In this document: piece after piece, positions 53,802-63,595 of the stretch
How positions within the stretch are numbered: the first letter of the stretch is position 1
How the letters are laid out: each line of letters opens with the position of its first letter
Source of the DNA: Amycolatopsis deserti
Lineage (GTDB): Bacteria; Actinomycetota; Actinomycetes; Mycobacteriales; Pseudonocardiaceae
Direction: 5' to 3'
DNA length: 64,000 bases
Assembly (NCBI RefSeq): GCF_014653945.1
Contig: NZ_BNAU01000004.1
Coordinates: forward strand, 1-64,000
Translations under genes and position numbers: made by a program
The notes under the pieces: generated by a model
The model's database searches: none
Told to the model about the DNA's origin: nothing
What the model saw: only the letters and a program-made list of their open reading frames with translations

Positions 53802-56800
53802 CTAACCGACGGGGGCGGGCTTCTTGGTCAAGTTGATCAGTAGCTTGGTGCACCAGTCCAGCAACGCTTCGTCACGCAACGCGGGTGCGCCCATGCGGCC
53901 GCCGGCCGGCCCCTCGGTCGGCTTGGGCACCGACACCATCCGCATCGCGGCCTTGTAGTTCGCCTTCGGGTACAGGCGGTTGAGCCGGACCATCTGGGAG
54001 TCCATCAGCTCCAGCGGCGCGAACCGGATGTTGTTGCCCTGCGCGGAAACTTCCGTGACACCCGCCGAACGGCAGACGTGCCGGAACCGCGCGACCGCGA
54101 GCAGCCGCTGCACCGGGGCGGGCGGCTGGCCGTAGCGGTCGATCAGCTCCTCCTCGACCGCGCGCAGCTCGTCGTCGTCCACCGCGGCCGCGATCTTGCG
54201 GTAGGCCTCCAGCCGCAGCCGCTCGCCGGGGACGTAGTCGTGCGGGATGTGCGCGTCCACCGGCAGGTCCACGCGGACCTCGCGCAGCTCCTCCTCCTCG
54301 GCCGGCGCGTCACCGGCGCTGCGGCGGAACACGTCCACCGCCTCGCCGACCAGCCGCACGTACAGGTCGAAGCCGACGCCCGCGATGTGCCCGGACTGCT
54401 CGGCGCCCAGGATGTTGCCCGCGCCGCGGATCTCCAGGTCCTTCATCGCGACCGCCATGCCCGCGCCCAGCTCGGTGTTCTGCGCGATCGTCGCGAGCCG
54501 GTCGTGCGCCGTCTCGGTCAGCGGGGTCTCCGGCGGGTACAGGAAGTAGGCGTACCCGCGCTCCCGCCCCCGGCCGACGCGACCGCGGAGCTGGTGCAGC
54601 TGCGCCAGCCCGAGCAGGTCGCCGCGCTCGACGATCAGCGTGTTCGCGTTCGAGATGTCCAGGCCGGTCTCCACGATCGTGGTGCAGACCAGCACGTCGT
54701 ACTCGCGCTCCCAGAAGCCCTGGATGATCTTTTCGAGCTTCTCCTCGTTCATCTGGCCGTGCGCGGTGACCACCCGCGCCTCGGGCACCAGCTCGCGGAT
54801 GCGGCGCGCGGCCTTCTCGATCGAGGACACCCGGTTGTGCACGTAGAACACCTGGCCGTCGCGCAGCAGCTCACGCCGGATGGCGGCACCGACCTGCTTG
54901 TCGTCGTAGGCGCCGACGTAGGTCAGGATTGGGTGCCGGTCCTCCGGCGGGGTCAGGATCGTGGACATCTCGCGGATACCGGCCAGCGACATCTCCAGCG
55001 TCCGCGGGATCGGCGTGGCCGACATGGTCAGCACGTCGACGTGCGTGCGCAGCGCCTTGATGTGCTCCTTGTGCTCGACGCCGAACCGCTGCTCCTCGTC
55101 GACGATGACCAGGCCGAGGTCCTTGTAGCGGATGCCGGTCTGCAGCAGGCGGTGCGTGCCGATCACGATGTCCACCGTGCCGTCGGCCAGCCCGGCCAGC
55201 GTCGCCTCCGCCTCGATCTTGTCGGTGAACCGGGACAGGCCCTTGATCGTCACCGGGAACGACGCCATGCGCTGGCTGAACGTGTTGAGGTGCTGCTGGG
55301 CCAGCAGGGTGGTGGGCACCAGCACGGCGACCTGCTTGCCGTCCTGCACCGCCTTGAACGCCGCGCGCACCGCGATCTCGGTCTTGCCGTAGCCGACGTC
55401 ACCGCAGATCACGCGGTCCATCGGCACTCCGCGCTCCATGTCCGCCTTGACCTCGTCGATCGCGGCGAGCTGGTCGTTGGTCTCGGTGAACGGGAACGCG
55501 TCCTCCAGCTCGCGCTGCCACGGCGTGTCCGGGCCGAACGGGTGGCCCGGCGAGGCCTGGCGGGCGGCGTAGAGCTGCACCAGCTCGGCGGCGATCTCCT
55601 TGACCGCCTTGCGCGCCTTGGCCTTGGTGTTCTTCCAGTCCGAGCCGCCCAGCTTGTTCAGCGTGGGCAGCTCACCGCCGACGTAGCGGGACACCTCGTC
55701 GAGCTGGTCGCTCGGCACGTACAGCCGGTCGCCCGGGTGGCCGCGCTTGGACGAGGCGTACTCCAGCACCAGGTACTCGCGGGTGGCGCCGCCGACGGTG
55801 CGCTGCACCATCTCCACGAACCGGCCGATGCCGTGCTGGTCGTGCACCACGTAGTCGCCCGGCTTGAGCGCCAGCGGGTCGACGGCGTTGCGGCGGCGCG
55901 AGGGCATCTTCGCGCCCAGGTCGCGGGTCGCCGATCCGGCCGTGGCGCCGCGGCCGGTCAGGTCGGCCTCGGTGAGCACGACCAGCCGCAGCTCGGGTGC
56001 GACGAACCCCTCGGCGAGGCCACCGCAGGCGACCGTCACGATGCCCGGCGCGGGTTGGTCGTGGAGGCCGTCGGCAGCGTGCGTGGCGGAGATCCCGGCC
56101 GTGGACAGCTGCTCGACCGCGCGGGTGGCGGTGCCGTGCCCGGCCACCACCAGCACCGCGGTGCCGCCCGCGGCGAGGTGGGCGCGCAGGTCGGTGACCG
56201 CGCGCTCCAGGTCACCGCGGTAGGCGGGCGAGGCCTCCACGCCGATCTGGATGACGTCGGCGTCCTCGCTGGTCAGCTGCGACAGCGTCCACCACGGGCG
56301 GCCGGTCTCGCCGGCGTGCTTGGCGACCTCTTCCAGGTTGCGGTAGGCGGAGGCGCCCAGGTCGATCGGGGCCTGGCCCCCGCCGGCGGCCGACATCCAG
56401 GACGCTTCGAGGAACTCCTGGCCGGTGCGCACCAGATCGGCGGCGCGGGCGCGGATCTTCTCCGGATCGGCCAGCACGACGTGGGTGCCTTCGGGCATGG
56501 CGTCGGTGAGCAGCTCCAGCTCGCCCTCGCACAGCACCGGGATGAGGGCCTCCATGCCCTCGACCGGGATGCCGCCGGCCAGCTTGGTGAGCATCTCGGC
56601 CAGCTGCGCGTCGGCCGCGTACTGCTCGGCCAGCTCACCGGCGCGCGCCTTCACGTCCGGCGTGAGCAGCAGCTCGCGGCACGGCGGGGCGTAGACGTAG
56701 GACAGTTCGCCGGGCAGCGACCGCTGGTCCGACACCGCGAACGCGCGGACCTCGCTGACCTCGTCGCCCCAGAACTCGACGCGGTACGGGTGGTCGGCCG

Positions 56801-57371
56801 TCGGCGGGAAGACGTCCAGGATGCCGCCGCGCACGGCGAACTCGCCGCGCTTCTCCACCATGTCCACGCGCGTGTAGGCCAGTTCGACCAGCCGGTCCAG
56901 CAGACCCTCGAACTCCTCCTCCTCGCCGACGCGCAGCTCGACCGGCGCGAGGCTGCCCAGGCCCGGCGCCATCGGCTGGATCAGGCTGCGGACCGTGGCC
57001 ACCACCACGCGCGGGGCGCGGTCGGTGTGCAGGCGGTGCAGCACGTCCAGGCGGCGGCCGACGGTGTCCGCGCGCGGGGACAGGCGCTCGTGCGGCAGCG
57101 TCTCCCAGGACGGGAAGTCGGCCACCGCGTCCGCGCCGATCAGGCTCGCCAGCGCGGCCGTCAGCTCCTCGGCCTCGCGGCCGGTCGCGGTGACGGCCAG
57201 CACCGGGCGGCCCGCACCGGCGTCGGCGGCCAGAGCCGCGACCACCAGCTGGCGGGTGGCCGTGGCGCCGGACAGTTCCAGCAGGGGCGCGCCGGCCCGC
57301 TCGACCACCGCGCGCAGGGCGGGGTCGGGCAGGACGGCGGAGAGCAGGCCGGACAACTGCGGGTCGGTCAC
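53802..57371 (-). CDS. mfd: Transcription-repair coupling factor
   Basis: A 1189-residue SF2 translocase that removes stalled RNA polymerase and recruits UvrA. A UvrB-like N-terminal part (about 1-380), the RNA-polymerase-interaction domain (about 470-545, [20 protein letters not shown]) and the helicase core follow. Walker A is [18 protein letters not shown], motif II is [13 protein letters not shown] and motif VI is [18 protein letters not shown]. The C-terminal TRCF domain is present. GTG at 57371 follows GGGAG. Confidence 0.97.
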   Translation of the reverse strand: MTDPQLSGLLSAVLPDPALRAVVERAGAPLLELSGATATRQLVVAALAADAGAGRPVLAVTATGREAEELTAALASLIGADAVADFPSWETLPHERLSPRADTVGRRLDVLHRLHTDRAPRVVVATVRSLIQPMAPGLGSLAPVELRVGEEEEFEGLLDRLVELAYTRVDMVEKRGEFAVRGGILDVFPPTADHPYRVEFWGDEVSEVRAFAVSDQRSLPGELSYVYAPPCRELLLTPDVKARAGELAEQYAADAQLAEMLTKLAGGIPVEGMEALIPVLCEGELELLTDAMPEGTHVVLADPEKIRARAADLVRTGQEFLEASWMSAAGGGQAPIDLGASAYRNLEEVAKHAGETGRPWWTLSQLTSEDADVIQIGVEASPAYRGDLERAVTDLRAHLAAGGTAVLVVAGHGTATRAVEQLSTAGISATHAADGLHDQPAPGIVTVACGGLAEGFVAPELRLVVLTEADLTGRGATAGSATRDLGAKMPSRRRNAVDPLALKPGDYVVHDQHGIGRFVEMVQRTVGGATREYLVLEYASSKRGHPGDRLYVPSDQLDEVSRYVGGELPTLNKLGGSDWKNTKAKARKAVKEIAAELVQLYAARQASPGHPFGPDTPWQRELEDAFPFTETNDQLAAIDEVKADMERGVPMDRVICGDVGYGKTEIAVRAAFKAVQDGKQVAVLVPTTLLAQQHLNTFSQRMASFPVTIKGLSRFTDKIEAEATLAGLADGTVDIVIGTHRLLQTGIRYKDLGLVIVDEEQRFGVEHKEHIKALRTHVDVLTMSATPIPRTLEMSLAGIREMSTILTPPEDRHPILTYVGAYDDKQVGAAIRRELLRDGQVFYVHNRVSSIEKAARRIRELVPEARVVTAHGQMNEEKLEKIIQGFWEREYDVLVCTTIVETGLDISNANTLIVERGDLLGLAQLHQLRGRVGRGRERGYAYFLYPPETPLTETAHDRLATIAQNTELGAGMAVAMKDLEIRGAGNILGAEQSGHIAGVGFDLYVRLVGEAVDVFRRSAGDAPAEEEELREVRVDLPVDAHIPHDYVPGERLRLEAYRKIAAAVDDDELRAVEEELIDRYGQPPAPVQRLLAVARFRHVCRSAGVTEVSAQGNNIRFAPLELMDSQMVRLNRLYPKANYKAAMRMVSVPKPTEGPAGGRMGAPALRDEALLDWCTKLLINLTKKPAPVG

Positions 57372-57426
57372 GGAAACGATCTCCCTGGAGCACGCGGGCA
57401 CACCCCTGCCCGGGTTCACGGAGGGA

Positions 57427-58356
57427 TCAGGGGCTCTCGGGTTCCAGGGTACGTCGCAGGGGCGACAAAATTTCGGCGAGTCCCGCGAGCTGGTGGTCGA
57501 TCTCGTGCGGGTCGAGGGCCGCGATGCGCAGCAGGATGTGCCGCGCCCCGGCGTCGGCGAAGCGCCTGAGCTGGGCGATCACCTCGTCCGGGCCGCCGGC
57601 GATCATCACCTGGATCCGGCCCACCCAGTCGAGTGATGCCTGGTAGGTCGCCTGGCAGTACTCCTCCAGCGCGCCGGTCCCCTCGCCGAGGTGGACGGTC
57701 GCGAAGAGGGCGGGCGTGACGTCGCGGCCGTGCTCGCGGATGGTGGCCAGGCCGCTCGCGTAGTCGGCCGGGTCGGGCGGGTAGGGCAGCCAGCCGTCGT
57801 AGAGCTGTCCGGCGCGGCGCAGCGCGGCCGGGGTGAAGCCGGCGAGCCAGACCGGTGGGCCGCCCGGCTGGGCCGGGCGCGGCACCTCGGGCAGCCAGTC
57901 GTAGTGCAGGACCTTGCCGTGGAAGGACTTCGGGTGGCCGGTCCACAGCTGCTTCCACAGCGCGACGGTGTCGTCGAGGTGCGAGAAGCGGGTCTTGAAG
58001 TCCACGCCGATCAGGTCGAACTCGTGCTCGCTGCGGCCGGGGAAGCCGGCGCCGACGCCGAGGATCAGGCGCCCGCCGGAGACGAGGTCGAGGGAGGAGA
58101 TCGTGAGCGCCGCCTGGGCGGGGTGGCGGTAGGCGGGGATGAGGGTCGCGGTGCCGAGCCGGACGGTTTCGGTGGCCTGCGCGACGGCGGTGAGCAGGGT
58201 CAGCGGTTCGACCCGGGCGCGCGACAGCGAGTCGCCCACCCAGACCGAGTCGAAGCCGAGGCGCTCGGCGCGCACGGCGATGTCCACGATGTCGCCCACG
58301 GAGCCGCCGGCCTCGAGCTGGGCCTGCCCGGCGGGGAGGAGTAGTCCGATCTGCAT
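57427..58356 (-). CDS. Luciferase-like (LLM-class) flavin oxidoreductase
   Basis: A 309-residue TIM-barrel protein of the bacterial luciferase family, likely F420- or FMN-dependent. Motifs: [30 protein letters not shown]-like strand 3, [20 protein letters not shown] and [15 protein letters not shown]. The substrate is unknown. ATG at 58356. A palindrome (ATTCCC-N4-GGGAAT) stands 35 bases upstream and recurs before the XRE regulator gene, so it is probably under that regulator. Confidence 0.85.
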   Translation of the reverse strand: MQIGLLLPAGQAQLEAGGSVGDIVDIAVRAERLGFDSVWVGDSLSRARVEPLTLLTAVAQATETVRLGTATLIPAYRHPAQAALTISSLDLVSGGRLILGVGAGFPGRSEHEFDLIGVDFKTRFSHLDDTVALWKQLWTGHPKSFHGKVLHYDWLPEVPRPAQPGGPPVWLAGFTPAALRRAGQLYDGWLPYPPDPADYASGLATIREHGRDVTPALFATVHLGEGTGALEEYCQATYQASLDWVGRIQVMIAGGPDEVIAQLRRFADAGARHILLRIAALDPHEIDHQLAGLAEILSPLRRTLEPESP

Positions 58357-58390
58357 GCCCCGAGACTCGCCGCGCCGCGGTATGACGGCA

Positions 58391-58406
58391 ATTCCCGCCC
58401 GGGAAT
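58391..58406. promoter_or_regulatory. Operator palindrome before the flavin oxidoreductase
   Basis: ATTCCCG-CC-CGGGAAT is a perfect 16-base palindrome. It shares ATTCCC-N4-GGGAAT with 58595-58610. Confidence 0.65.
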
Positions 58407-58408
58407 GA

Positions 58409-58576
58409 TCAGGCGGGCCCGCCGGGGCCGAGGTCGAACGGCTGCCGCACCGGCAGGTCGGGCTGCTCGGTCTCCACGACCTCCACCAGCTCGTCCGGCC
58501 GGACGCGCGGCGGCAGCTCGCCGAACCGCGCGAAGCGGAGGAAGTCCAGCTCTTCGTCAGTGAACCGCTCGGACAC
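58409..58576 (-). CDS. Small acidic hypothetical protein (55 aa)
   Basis: VSERFTDEELDFLRFARFGE opens a short acidic, proline-containing protein. GTG at 58576 is five bases after TGGAGG, a strong site that supports it as a real gene. It lies between the two palindromes and directly upstream of the flavin oxidoreductase on the same strand. Unknown function. Confidence 0.6.
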   Translation of the reverse strand: MSERFTDEELDFLRFARFGELPPRVRPDELVEVVETEQPDLPVRQPFDLGPGGPA

Positions 58577-58593
58577 CGGCACCTCCAGTCGGT

Positions 58594-58611
58594 CATTCCC
58601 CGCGGGGAATG
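58594..58611. promoter_or_regulatory. Operator palindrome between the small gene and the XRE regulator
   Basis: CATTCCCCGCGGGGAATG is a perfect 18-base palindrome in the 69-base divergent gap, placed to control both directions. Confidence 0.7.
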
Positions 58612-58645
58612 GCGGGCAGTGCGCTCCCGGGAGTAAGCATGCGGG

Positions 58646-59422
58646 GTGACGACGGCATTCGGAAGTGCCCTCAAGGACTGGCGCACCCGGCGGCGCCTGT
58701 CGCAGCTGGAGCTCGCCCTGCGCGCGGGCACCACGCAGCGGCACGTCAGCTTCATGGAGAGCGGCCGGTCGGTGCCCGGGCGGGGCATGGTCGTGCGCGT
58801 CGCCGAGTCGCTGCAACTGCCGCTGCGCGAACGCAACGCGCTCCTGCTCAGCGCCGGTTACGCCCCCACCTACCCGGAGACCGACCTGTCCGATCCGGCG
58901 CTGCGGCCCGTGCTCGACGCGCTGGAGCGGCTCCTCGACGGGCACGAGCCGTACCCGGCGATCGTGGTGGACCGGTTCGGCGACCTGGTCGCGATCAACA
59001 AGGCGGCCGGCATCCTCACCGAGGGTGCCGCGCCCGAGCTGCTCGAGCCGCCGGTCAACGTGCTGCGCCTGGCCCTGCACCCGCGGGGCATGGCGCCGCG
59101 GATCGTGAACTTCGACGACTGGGCGCGGCACGTGCTGGAGCGGCCGCGCCAGGAACAGGCGAAGGCGCCGCACCCGCGGCACGCGGAGCTGCTCGCCGAG
59201 CTGGAGAGCTACCTGCCCGGCCCGCCGAACCTGGACGCCGACCACCTCGGGTTCGCCGTGCCGCTGGTGCTGCGCACGTCGCGCGGCGAGATGCGGCTGC
59301 TCACCGCGATCACCACGTTCGCCACGGCCGTCGACGTGACGGTCTCGGAGCTGCGGCTGGAAACGTTCCTGCCCGCCGACGACGAGACCGCCCACATCTT
59401 CACCGGGCAACGGGCACAATGA
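58646..59422 (+). CDS. XRE regulator with MmyB-like ligand domain (MLTR)
   Basis: 258 residues. The N-terminal helix-turn-helix (about 5-62) has LKDWRTRRRLSQLELALRAG and TTQRHVSFMESGRSVPGRGM. The C-terminal MLTR domain (about 85-255) has YPAIVVDRFGDLVAINKAAG and the conserved HPRGMAPRIVNFDDWARHV. MLTR domains bind fatty acids in the structures known to me. Start GTG at 58646. It probably represses itself and the divergent small gene and flavin oxidoreductase through the shared palindrome. Confidence 0.88.
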   Translation: MTTAFGSALKDWRTRRRLSQLELALRAGTTQRHVSFMESGRSVPGRGMVVRVAESLQLPLRERNALLLSAGYAPTYPETDLSDPALRPVLDALERLLDGHEPYPAIVVDRFGDLVAINKAAGILTEGAAPELLEPPVNVLRLALHPRGMAPRIVNFDDWARHVLERPRQEQAKAPHPRHAELLAELESYLPGPPNLDADHLGFAVPLVLRTSRGEMRLLTAITTFATAVDVTVSELRLETFLPADDETAHIFTGQRAQ

Positions 59423-59426
59423 CCGC

Positions 59427-60620
59427 ATGCGCCGCATTGGGCTCGTACTGCTCGCCGGGCTCGCCGTCACGGCTTGTTCGTCTTCGCCCGCCCAGGATCT
59501 GCCCTCGACGCCGGTCACGGTCGCCGCGCCGACCACGGTCAGCGGGCAGAGCCTCGCGCTGAAGGTGGACGTCGTCGCCGGCGGCCTGCAGCACGGCTGG
59601 GACGTCGGCTTCCTGCCGGACGGCTCGATGCTCGTCACCCAGCGCCCCGGGCGGCTCACGCTGGTCGAGGGCACCGCGGTCAGCCAGGTCGCCGCCGACT
59701 TCTCCGACGTGTGGGCCCGCGGCGAGGGCGGCCTGATGGGCATGGTCGTGCACCCCGACTTCGCCACCAGCCGCCAGTTCACCACCTGCCAGACGCACCA
59801 GGAGAACGGCCGCGCGGTCGACATCCGGCTGGTCACCTGGTCGCTGTCGGCCGACAAGCGCAGCGCCACCAAGGTGCGCGACCTGCTGACCGGGCTGCCG
59901 GTCAACCAGAGCGGACGGCACTCCGGGTGCCGCCCGGAGATCGCCGCCGACGGGGCGCTGCTCGTCGGCACCGGCGACACCGCCCGGCCGGACGTGTCGC
60001 AGGACCGGCACAGCCTCGGCGGCAAGGTGCTGCGCATCGACCTGCACACCGGCGCGCCGCTGCCGGACAACCCGTTCATCTCCTCGGCCGACCCCAACGA
60101 GCAGCGGATCTACAGCTACGGGCACCGCAACATCCAGGGCGTGGCCGTGCGACCGGGCACCGGCCAGATCTTCGCCGCCGAGCACGGGCCGACGTTCGAC
60201 GACGAAGTCAACCTGATCCGGGCCGGCGGCAACTACGGCTGGGACCCGTCGCGGGGCGGCACCGTCGACTCCTACGACGAGGACGTGCCGATGACCGACC
60301 TGCAGCGGTTCCCGGACGCCGTCCGGCCACTGTGGACCTCCGGCGAGATCACCGAGGCGATCTGCGGCGCGGCCTTCGTCTCCGGGCCGCAGTGGGGCGC
60401 GCTGGACGGCAGGCTCGCCGTGGTGGCGCTCAAGGGCCAGAAGATGCTGATGTTCACCCTGGACCCGGCGGGCGCGGTCACCGAGGTCTACCTGCCCGCC
60501 GAGTTCGACGACACCTACGGCCGGCTGCGCGCGGTGCGCAGCGGCCCGGACGGCGCCCTGTACGTGACGACGTCCGACGGCAGCGACGACAAGGTCCTGC
60601 GCATCACACCGGCTGCTTGA
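59427..60620 (+). CDS. PQQ-dependent sugar-dehydrogenase-like lipoprotein
   Basis: A 397-residue exported protein with a lipobox (LAGLAVTACSS) and a six-bladed beta-propeller of the soluble glucose/aldose dehydrogenase family. Family segments: LQHGWDVGFLPDGSMLVTQR, GEGGLMGMVVHPDF, YSYGHRNIQGVAVRPG, EHGPTFDDEVNLI and NYGWDPSRGG. It would oxidise a sugar outside the cell with bound PQQ, if PQQ is available. Its 3' end overlaps the convergent permease by 17 bases. Confidence 0.85.
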   Translation: MRRIGLVLLAGLAVTACSSSPAQDLPSTPVTVAAPTTVSGQSLALKVDVVAGGLQHGWDVGFLPDGSMLVTQRPGRLTLVEGTAVSQVAADFSDVWARGEGGLMGMVVHPDFATSRQFTTCQTHQENGRAVDIRLVTWSLSADKRSATKVRDLLTGLPVNQSGRHSGCRPEIAADGALLVGTGDTARPDVSQDRHSLGGKVLRIDLHTGAPLPDNPFISSADPNEQRIYSYGHRNIQGVAVRPGTGQIFAAEHGPTFDDEVNLIRAGGNYGWDPSRGGTVDSYDEDVPMTDLQRFPDAVRPLWTSGEITEAICGAAFVSGPQWGALDGRLAVVALKGQKMLMFTLDPAGAVTEVYLPAEFDDTYGRLRAVRSGPDGALYVTTSDGSDDKVLRITPAA

Positions 60621-61983
60621 CCCGCGCGGACCGGTTGCTCAGCAGGTAGCCCACCGCGATGACCGCCGCCACGATCGGCGTGACGTAGAGCGCGACCCGG
60701 GTGTCCTCGCTGAACCCGAGCAGCACCACGACCAGCGCGAGGAACGCCAGCGCGAGGTAACCGGTCCACGGCGCGCCCGGCATGCGGAACTCCGACGCGG
60801 GCAGCTCGCCGCGGTCGCTGCGGCGGCGGTAGCGCAGCTGGCAGACCACGATGATGCCCCAGGTCCACAACACACCGACGGTGGCGACGCTGGTGATGTA
60901 GGCGAACGCCTTCTCCGGCACGAACGCGTTGATCAGGATGCCCGCCGCCATGACGACCGCCGACGCCGTGATGCTCACCGCGGGCACCTGCCGCTTCGAC
61001 AGCCGGGTGAACGCCGACGGCGCGGACCGGTGGATCGCGAGGGTGCGCAGCATCCGGCCGGTCGAGTAGATACCCGAGTTGCACGACGACAGCGCGGCGG
61101 TCAGCACGACGAACTGGATGATCCCGGCTGCGCCGTGGATGCCCACCGCGTCGAAGGCCCGCACGAACGGGCTCTCGCCCTCGTGGAACTCCGTCCACGG
61201 CACCAGCGACAGCAGCACGACCAGCGCGCCGACGTAGAACACGCCGATCCGCACCATGACGCTGTTGATCGCCTTGGGCAGCACGACCCGCGGGTTCTCC
61301 GCCTCCCCCGCGGTCAACCCGATCAGCTCGACGCCCAGGTAGGCGAACATGACGCTCTGCAACGCCAGCAGCGCGCTGCCCGCGCCGTGCGGCAGGAACC
61401 CGCCGTCGCTGACCAGGTGCGCGAACGAGGCGTGCTCACCGGCCGGGCCGATGCCGAAGACGATGACCGCGAGGCCGAGGACGATCGCCCCGACGATGGT
61501 CACCACCTTGATCATGGAGAACCAGAACTCGAACTCGCCGAACACCTTGACCGAGATCAGGTTGGCCAGGAACAACAGCCCGAGCACGACGGCGGCGGTG
61601 ACCCACTGCGGCACCTTCGGGAACCAGTACTGCACGTAGATCCCGGCCGCGGTGATCTCCGCCATCGCGGTGACCACCCACATCAGCCAGTACACCCACC
61701 CGGTGGCGAACCCGGCGAAGCGGCCGACGAACTCCTCGGCGTAGTCGACGAAACTGCGCGACACCGGCCGGTACATCAGCAGCTCGCCGAGCGCGCGCAT
61801 GATCAGGAAGATGACCACGCCCGCGACGGCGTAGGAGGCGATCAGCGCGGGCCCGGACGTCTCGATCGCCGCACCGGCGCCGAGGAACAGCCCGGTCCCG
61901 ATCGCGCCGCCGATCGCCATCATGCTGATCTGCCGGTTCTTCAGCCCCCGGGCGTAACCCTCGTCGGTTCCCTGGTCGCTCAT
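60604..61983 (-). CDS. APC-family amino-acid permease
   Basis: A 459-residue transporter with 12 helices of the amino-acid transporter (AAT) group. GLKNRQISMMAIGGAIGTGL at about 13-32 is the TM1 signature; the consensus SFVDYAEEFVGRFAGFATGW follows near 78. Relatives include CycA, AnsP, GabP and ProY. The specificity is not readable. ATG start. Divergent from padR across about 100 bases. Confidence 0.88.
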   Translation of the reverse strand: MSDQGTDEGYARGLKNRQISMMAIGGAIGTGLFLGAGAAIETSGPALIASYAVAGVVIFLIMRALGELLMYRPVSRSFVDYAEEFVGRFAGFATGWVYWLMWVVTAMAEITAAGIYVQYWFPKVPQWVTAAVVLGLLFLANLISVKVFGEFEFWFSMIKVVTIVGAIVLGLAVIVFGIGPAGEHASFAHLVSDGGFLPHGAGSALLALQSVMFAYLGVELIGLTAGEAENPRVVLPKAINSVMVRIGVFYVGALVVLLSLVPWTEFHEGESPFVRAFDAVGIHGAAGIIQFVVLTAALSSCNSGIYSTGRMLRTLAIHRSAPSAFTRLSKRQVPAVSITASAVVMAAGILINAFVPEKAFAYITSVATVGVLWTWGIIVVCQLRYRRRSDRGELPASEFRMPGAPWTGYLALAFLALVVVLLGFSEDTRVALYVTPIVAAVIAVGYLLSNRSARVKQPV

Positions 61984-62057
61984 GGCCCTCCCGTCTAACG
62001 GCTGGTCCAGACCCTAACGCGGGCTTCACGGGCGGCGGCTTGGGGCGGTTTGTAATG

Positions 62058-62083
62058 GTCGAATTCTGATGATAGATTTCGAC
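62058..62083. promoter_or_regulatory. Candidate PadR operator
   Basis: GTCGAATT (62058-62065) and ATTTCGAC (62076-62083) are an imperfect inverted repeat (7 of 8), ending one base before the padR ATG. The place suits autorepression. Confidence 0.5.
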
Positions 62084-62084
62084 T

Positions 62085-62642
62085 ATGCCACGTCGCGCAC
62101 TGGAAAACCCCCTGGTCCTCCCGGTTCTGGGGCTCCTGCTCGAGTCGCCGATGCACCCGTACCAGGTGTTCACGGAGTTGCGTGCCCGCAGCGCGAGCGC
62201 CATCAACCGGGGCACGCTGTACGACGTCGTGGAGGCGCTCGCCGCCGCGGAGTGGATCGCCCCGCGGGGCACCGAGCGCAGTGGCAACCGCCCGGAGCGG
62301 ACCGTCTACGCGCTCACCGACGGTGGCCGCGACGAGCTGGTGCGCAGGCTGGACAGCCGGATCCGCGAGCCGAAGCGGGAGTTCCCGGAGTTCCTCGGCG
62401 CGATCGCCTACGTCGGCGCGCTCGGCCCGGAGGGCGCCGTCGCCGCGCTCACCGAGCGCGCGCAGCGGTTGTCCGAACGGGCGGACGCCGATCAGGAGCG
62501 GCTGACCGCGGTGCTGGACAGCGGCGTGCCGCGCCTGCACGTCATCGAGGCCGAGTACGCGCTCCACCAGACCCGCGCCGAGATCGCGTGGGTGGAGAAC
62601 CTCGTCAGCGAGATCCGTGAAGGCTCGCTGACCTGGCCGTGA
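62085..62642 (+). CDS. PadR-family transcriptional regulator
   Basis: A 185-residue regulator. The winged helix (about 8-85: LVLPVLGLLLESPMHPYQVF, NRGTLYDVVEALAAAEWI, RTVYALTDGGRDEL) is followed by a helical dimerisation domain. A typical PadR-s2 type protein. Next gene downstream is the broken glycosidase, 11 bases away, so they may be one unit; the permease is the divergent alternative target. Confidence 0.88.
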   Translation: MPRRALENPLVLPVLGLLLESPMHPYQVFTELRARSASAINRGTLYDVVEALAAAEWIAPRGTERSGNRPERTVYALTDGGRDELVRRLDSRIREPKREFPEFLGAIAYVGALGPEGAVAALTERAQRLSERADADQERLTAVLDSGVPRLHVIEAEYALHQTRAEIAWVENLVSEIREGSLTWP

Positions 62643-62653
62643 AAGGACCGACC

Positions 62654-63595
62654 ATGCTCTTCGGCATCTACCCCGGCGGCGTCACCGGAACCGGCTCCGG
62701 TGAGCTGGCCGGCGGGCCGCCCGACGATCCGGCGCGGATCCGCCAGGCGCTCACCGCGTTGCAGGGATAAGGACCGTTCCTCGTCCGCGCCTACCTCGGG
62801 TTCGACGACTCCACCTCCGACGGTCCACATGAGACAGCGGCGCTCGCGGACGCGGCGCAGTACACCGGCGACGGCCGCGTGCTGGACCTCGTCGCGCAGT
62901 ACCAGGCCCCGAGCGGGGATGTGGACGGCTACCGCGCGTTCGTGCGGCGGCTGGTCGAGCAGTACGGCGCGGTGACCGGCACGCTGCAGATCACCGAGGA
63001 GCCGAACGTGCCGGGCAACCCGACACTCGACGGCTACTACCCGCGCGTCACCGAAGCGATCGTGGCCGGCGTCGCCGCGGCCAAGGAGCGGGCGGCCGAA
63101 CTCGGACACGACCTCCGGGTCGGCTTCAACACCACCCCGCTGTTCGGGCCGGGCGAGTCGTTCGTCGCGGACCTGGCGAAGGCGGGCGGCGCGCAGTTCG
63201 TGCGCCAGGTGGACTACGTCGGCCTGGACTTCTTCCCGGACGTCTTCCGCCCCGTCGACCCGGCCGAGCTGGCCGCGGCTGTGACGGGCCTGCTGCGCCA
63301 CCACCGCGAGAACGTCCTGACGCCGGCCGGTCTCGGTGACGTCCCGCTGCACATCACCGAGCACGGCTGGCCGACCGGCCCGGACCGCCCCGCTGAACGG
63401 CAGGCCGAAGTGGTGGAGACGGTGATCCGGGCCGCCGCGGACGCGGGCGTGAGCTGCTACACCCACTTCTCCCTGCGGGACGCGGACAGCGCGAACCCCG
63501 GCCTGTTCCACCAGTTCGGCCTCCTGCGGGACGACTACACCCCGAAGCCCGCCTTCGACACCTACCGGAAGCTGATCACCGAGTTCACCAGGTGA
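62654..63595 (+). pseudogene. Clan GH-A-like glycosidase interrupted by a stop codon
   Basis: MLFGIYPGGVTGTGSGE starts at 62654, in line with padR, with AAAGGA before it. After 38 codons a TAA (62768-62770) breaks the frame; the same frame then continues to 63595 with no other stop (GPFLVRAYLGFDDST, then a TIM-barrel with TLQITEEPNVPGNP and HITEHGWPTG, probable acid/base and nucleophile glutamates). Without readthrough only the part after a later GTG could be made, without the first barrel strands. Either a true nonsense mutation or a sequencing error. Confidence 0.75.

Noticed and set aside
54078-57569. Long plus-strand open frame opposite mfd
   Set aside because: Same shadow effect; mfd is complete and unmistakable on the minus strand.
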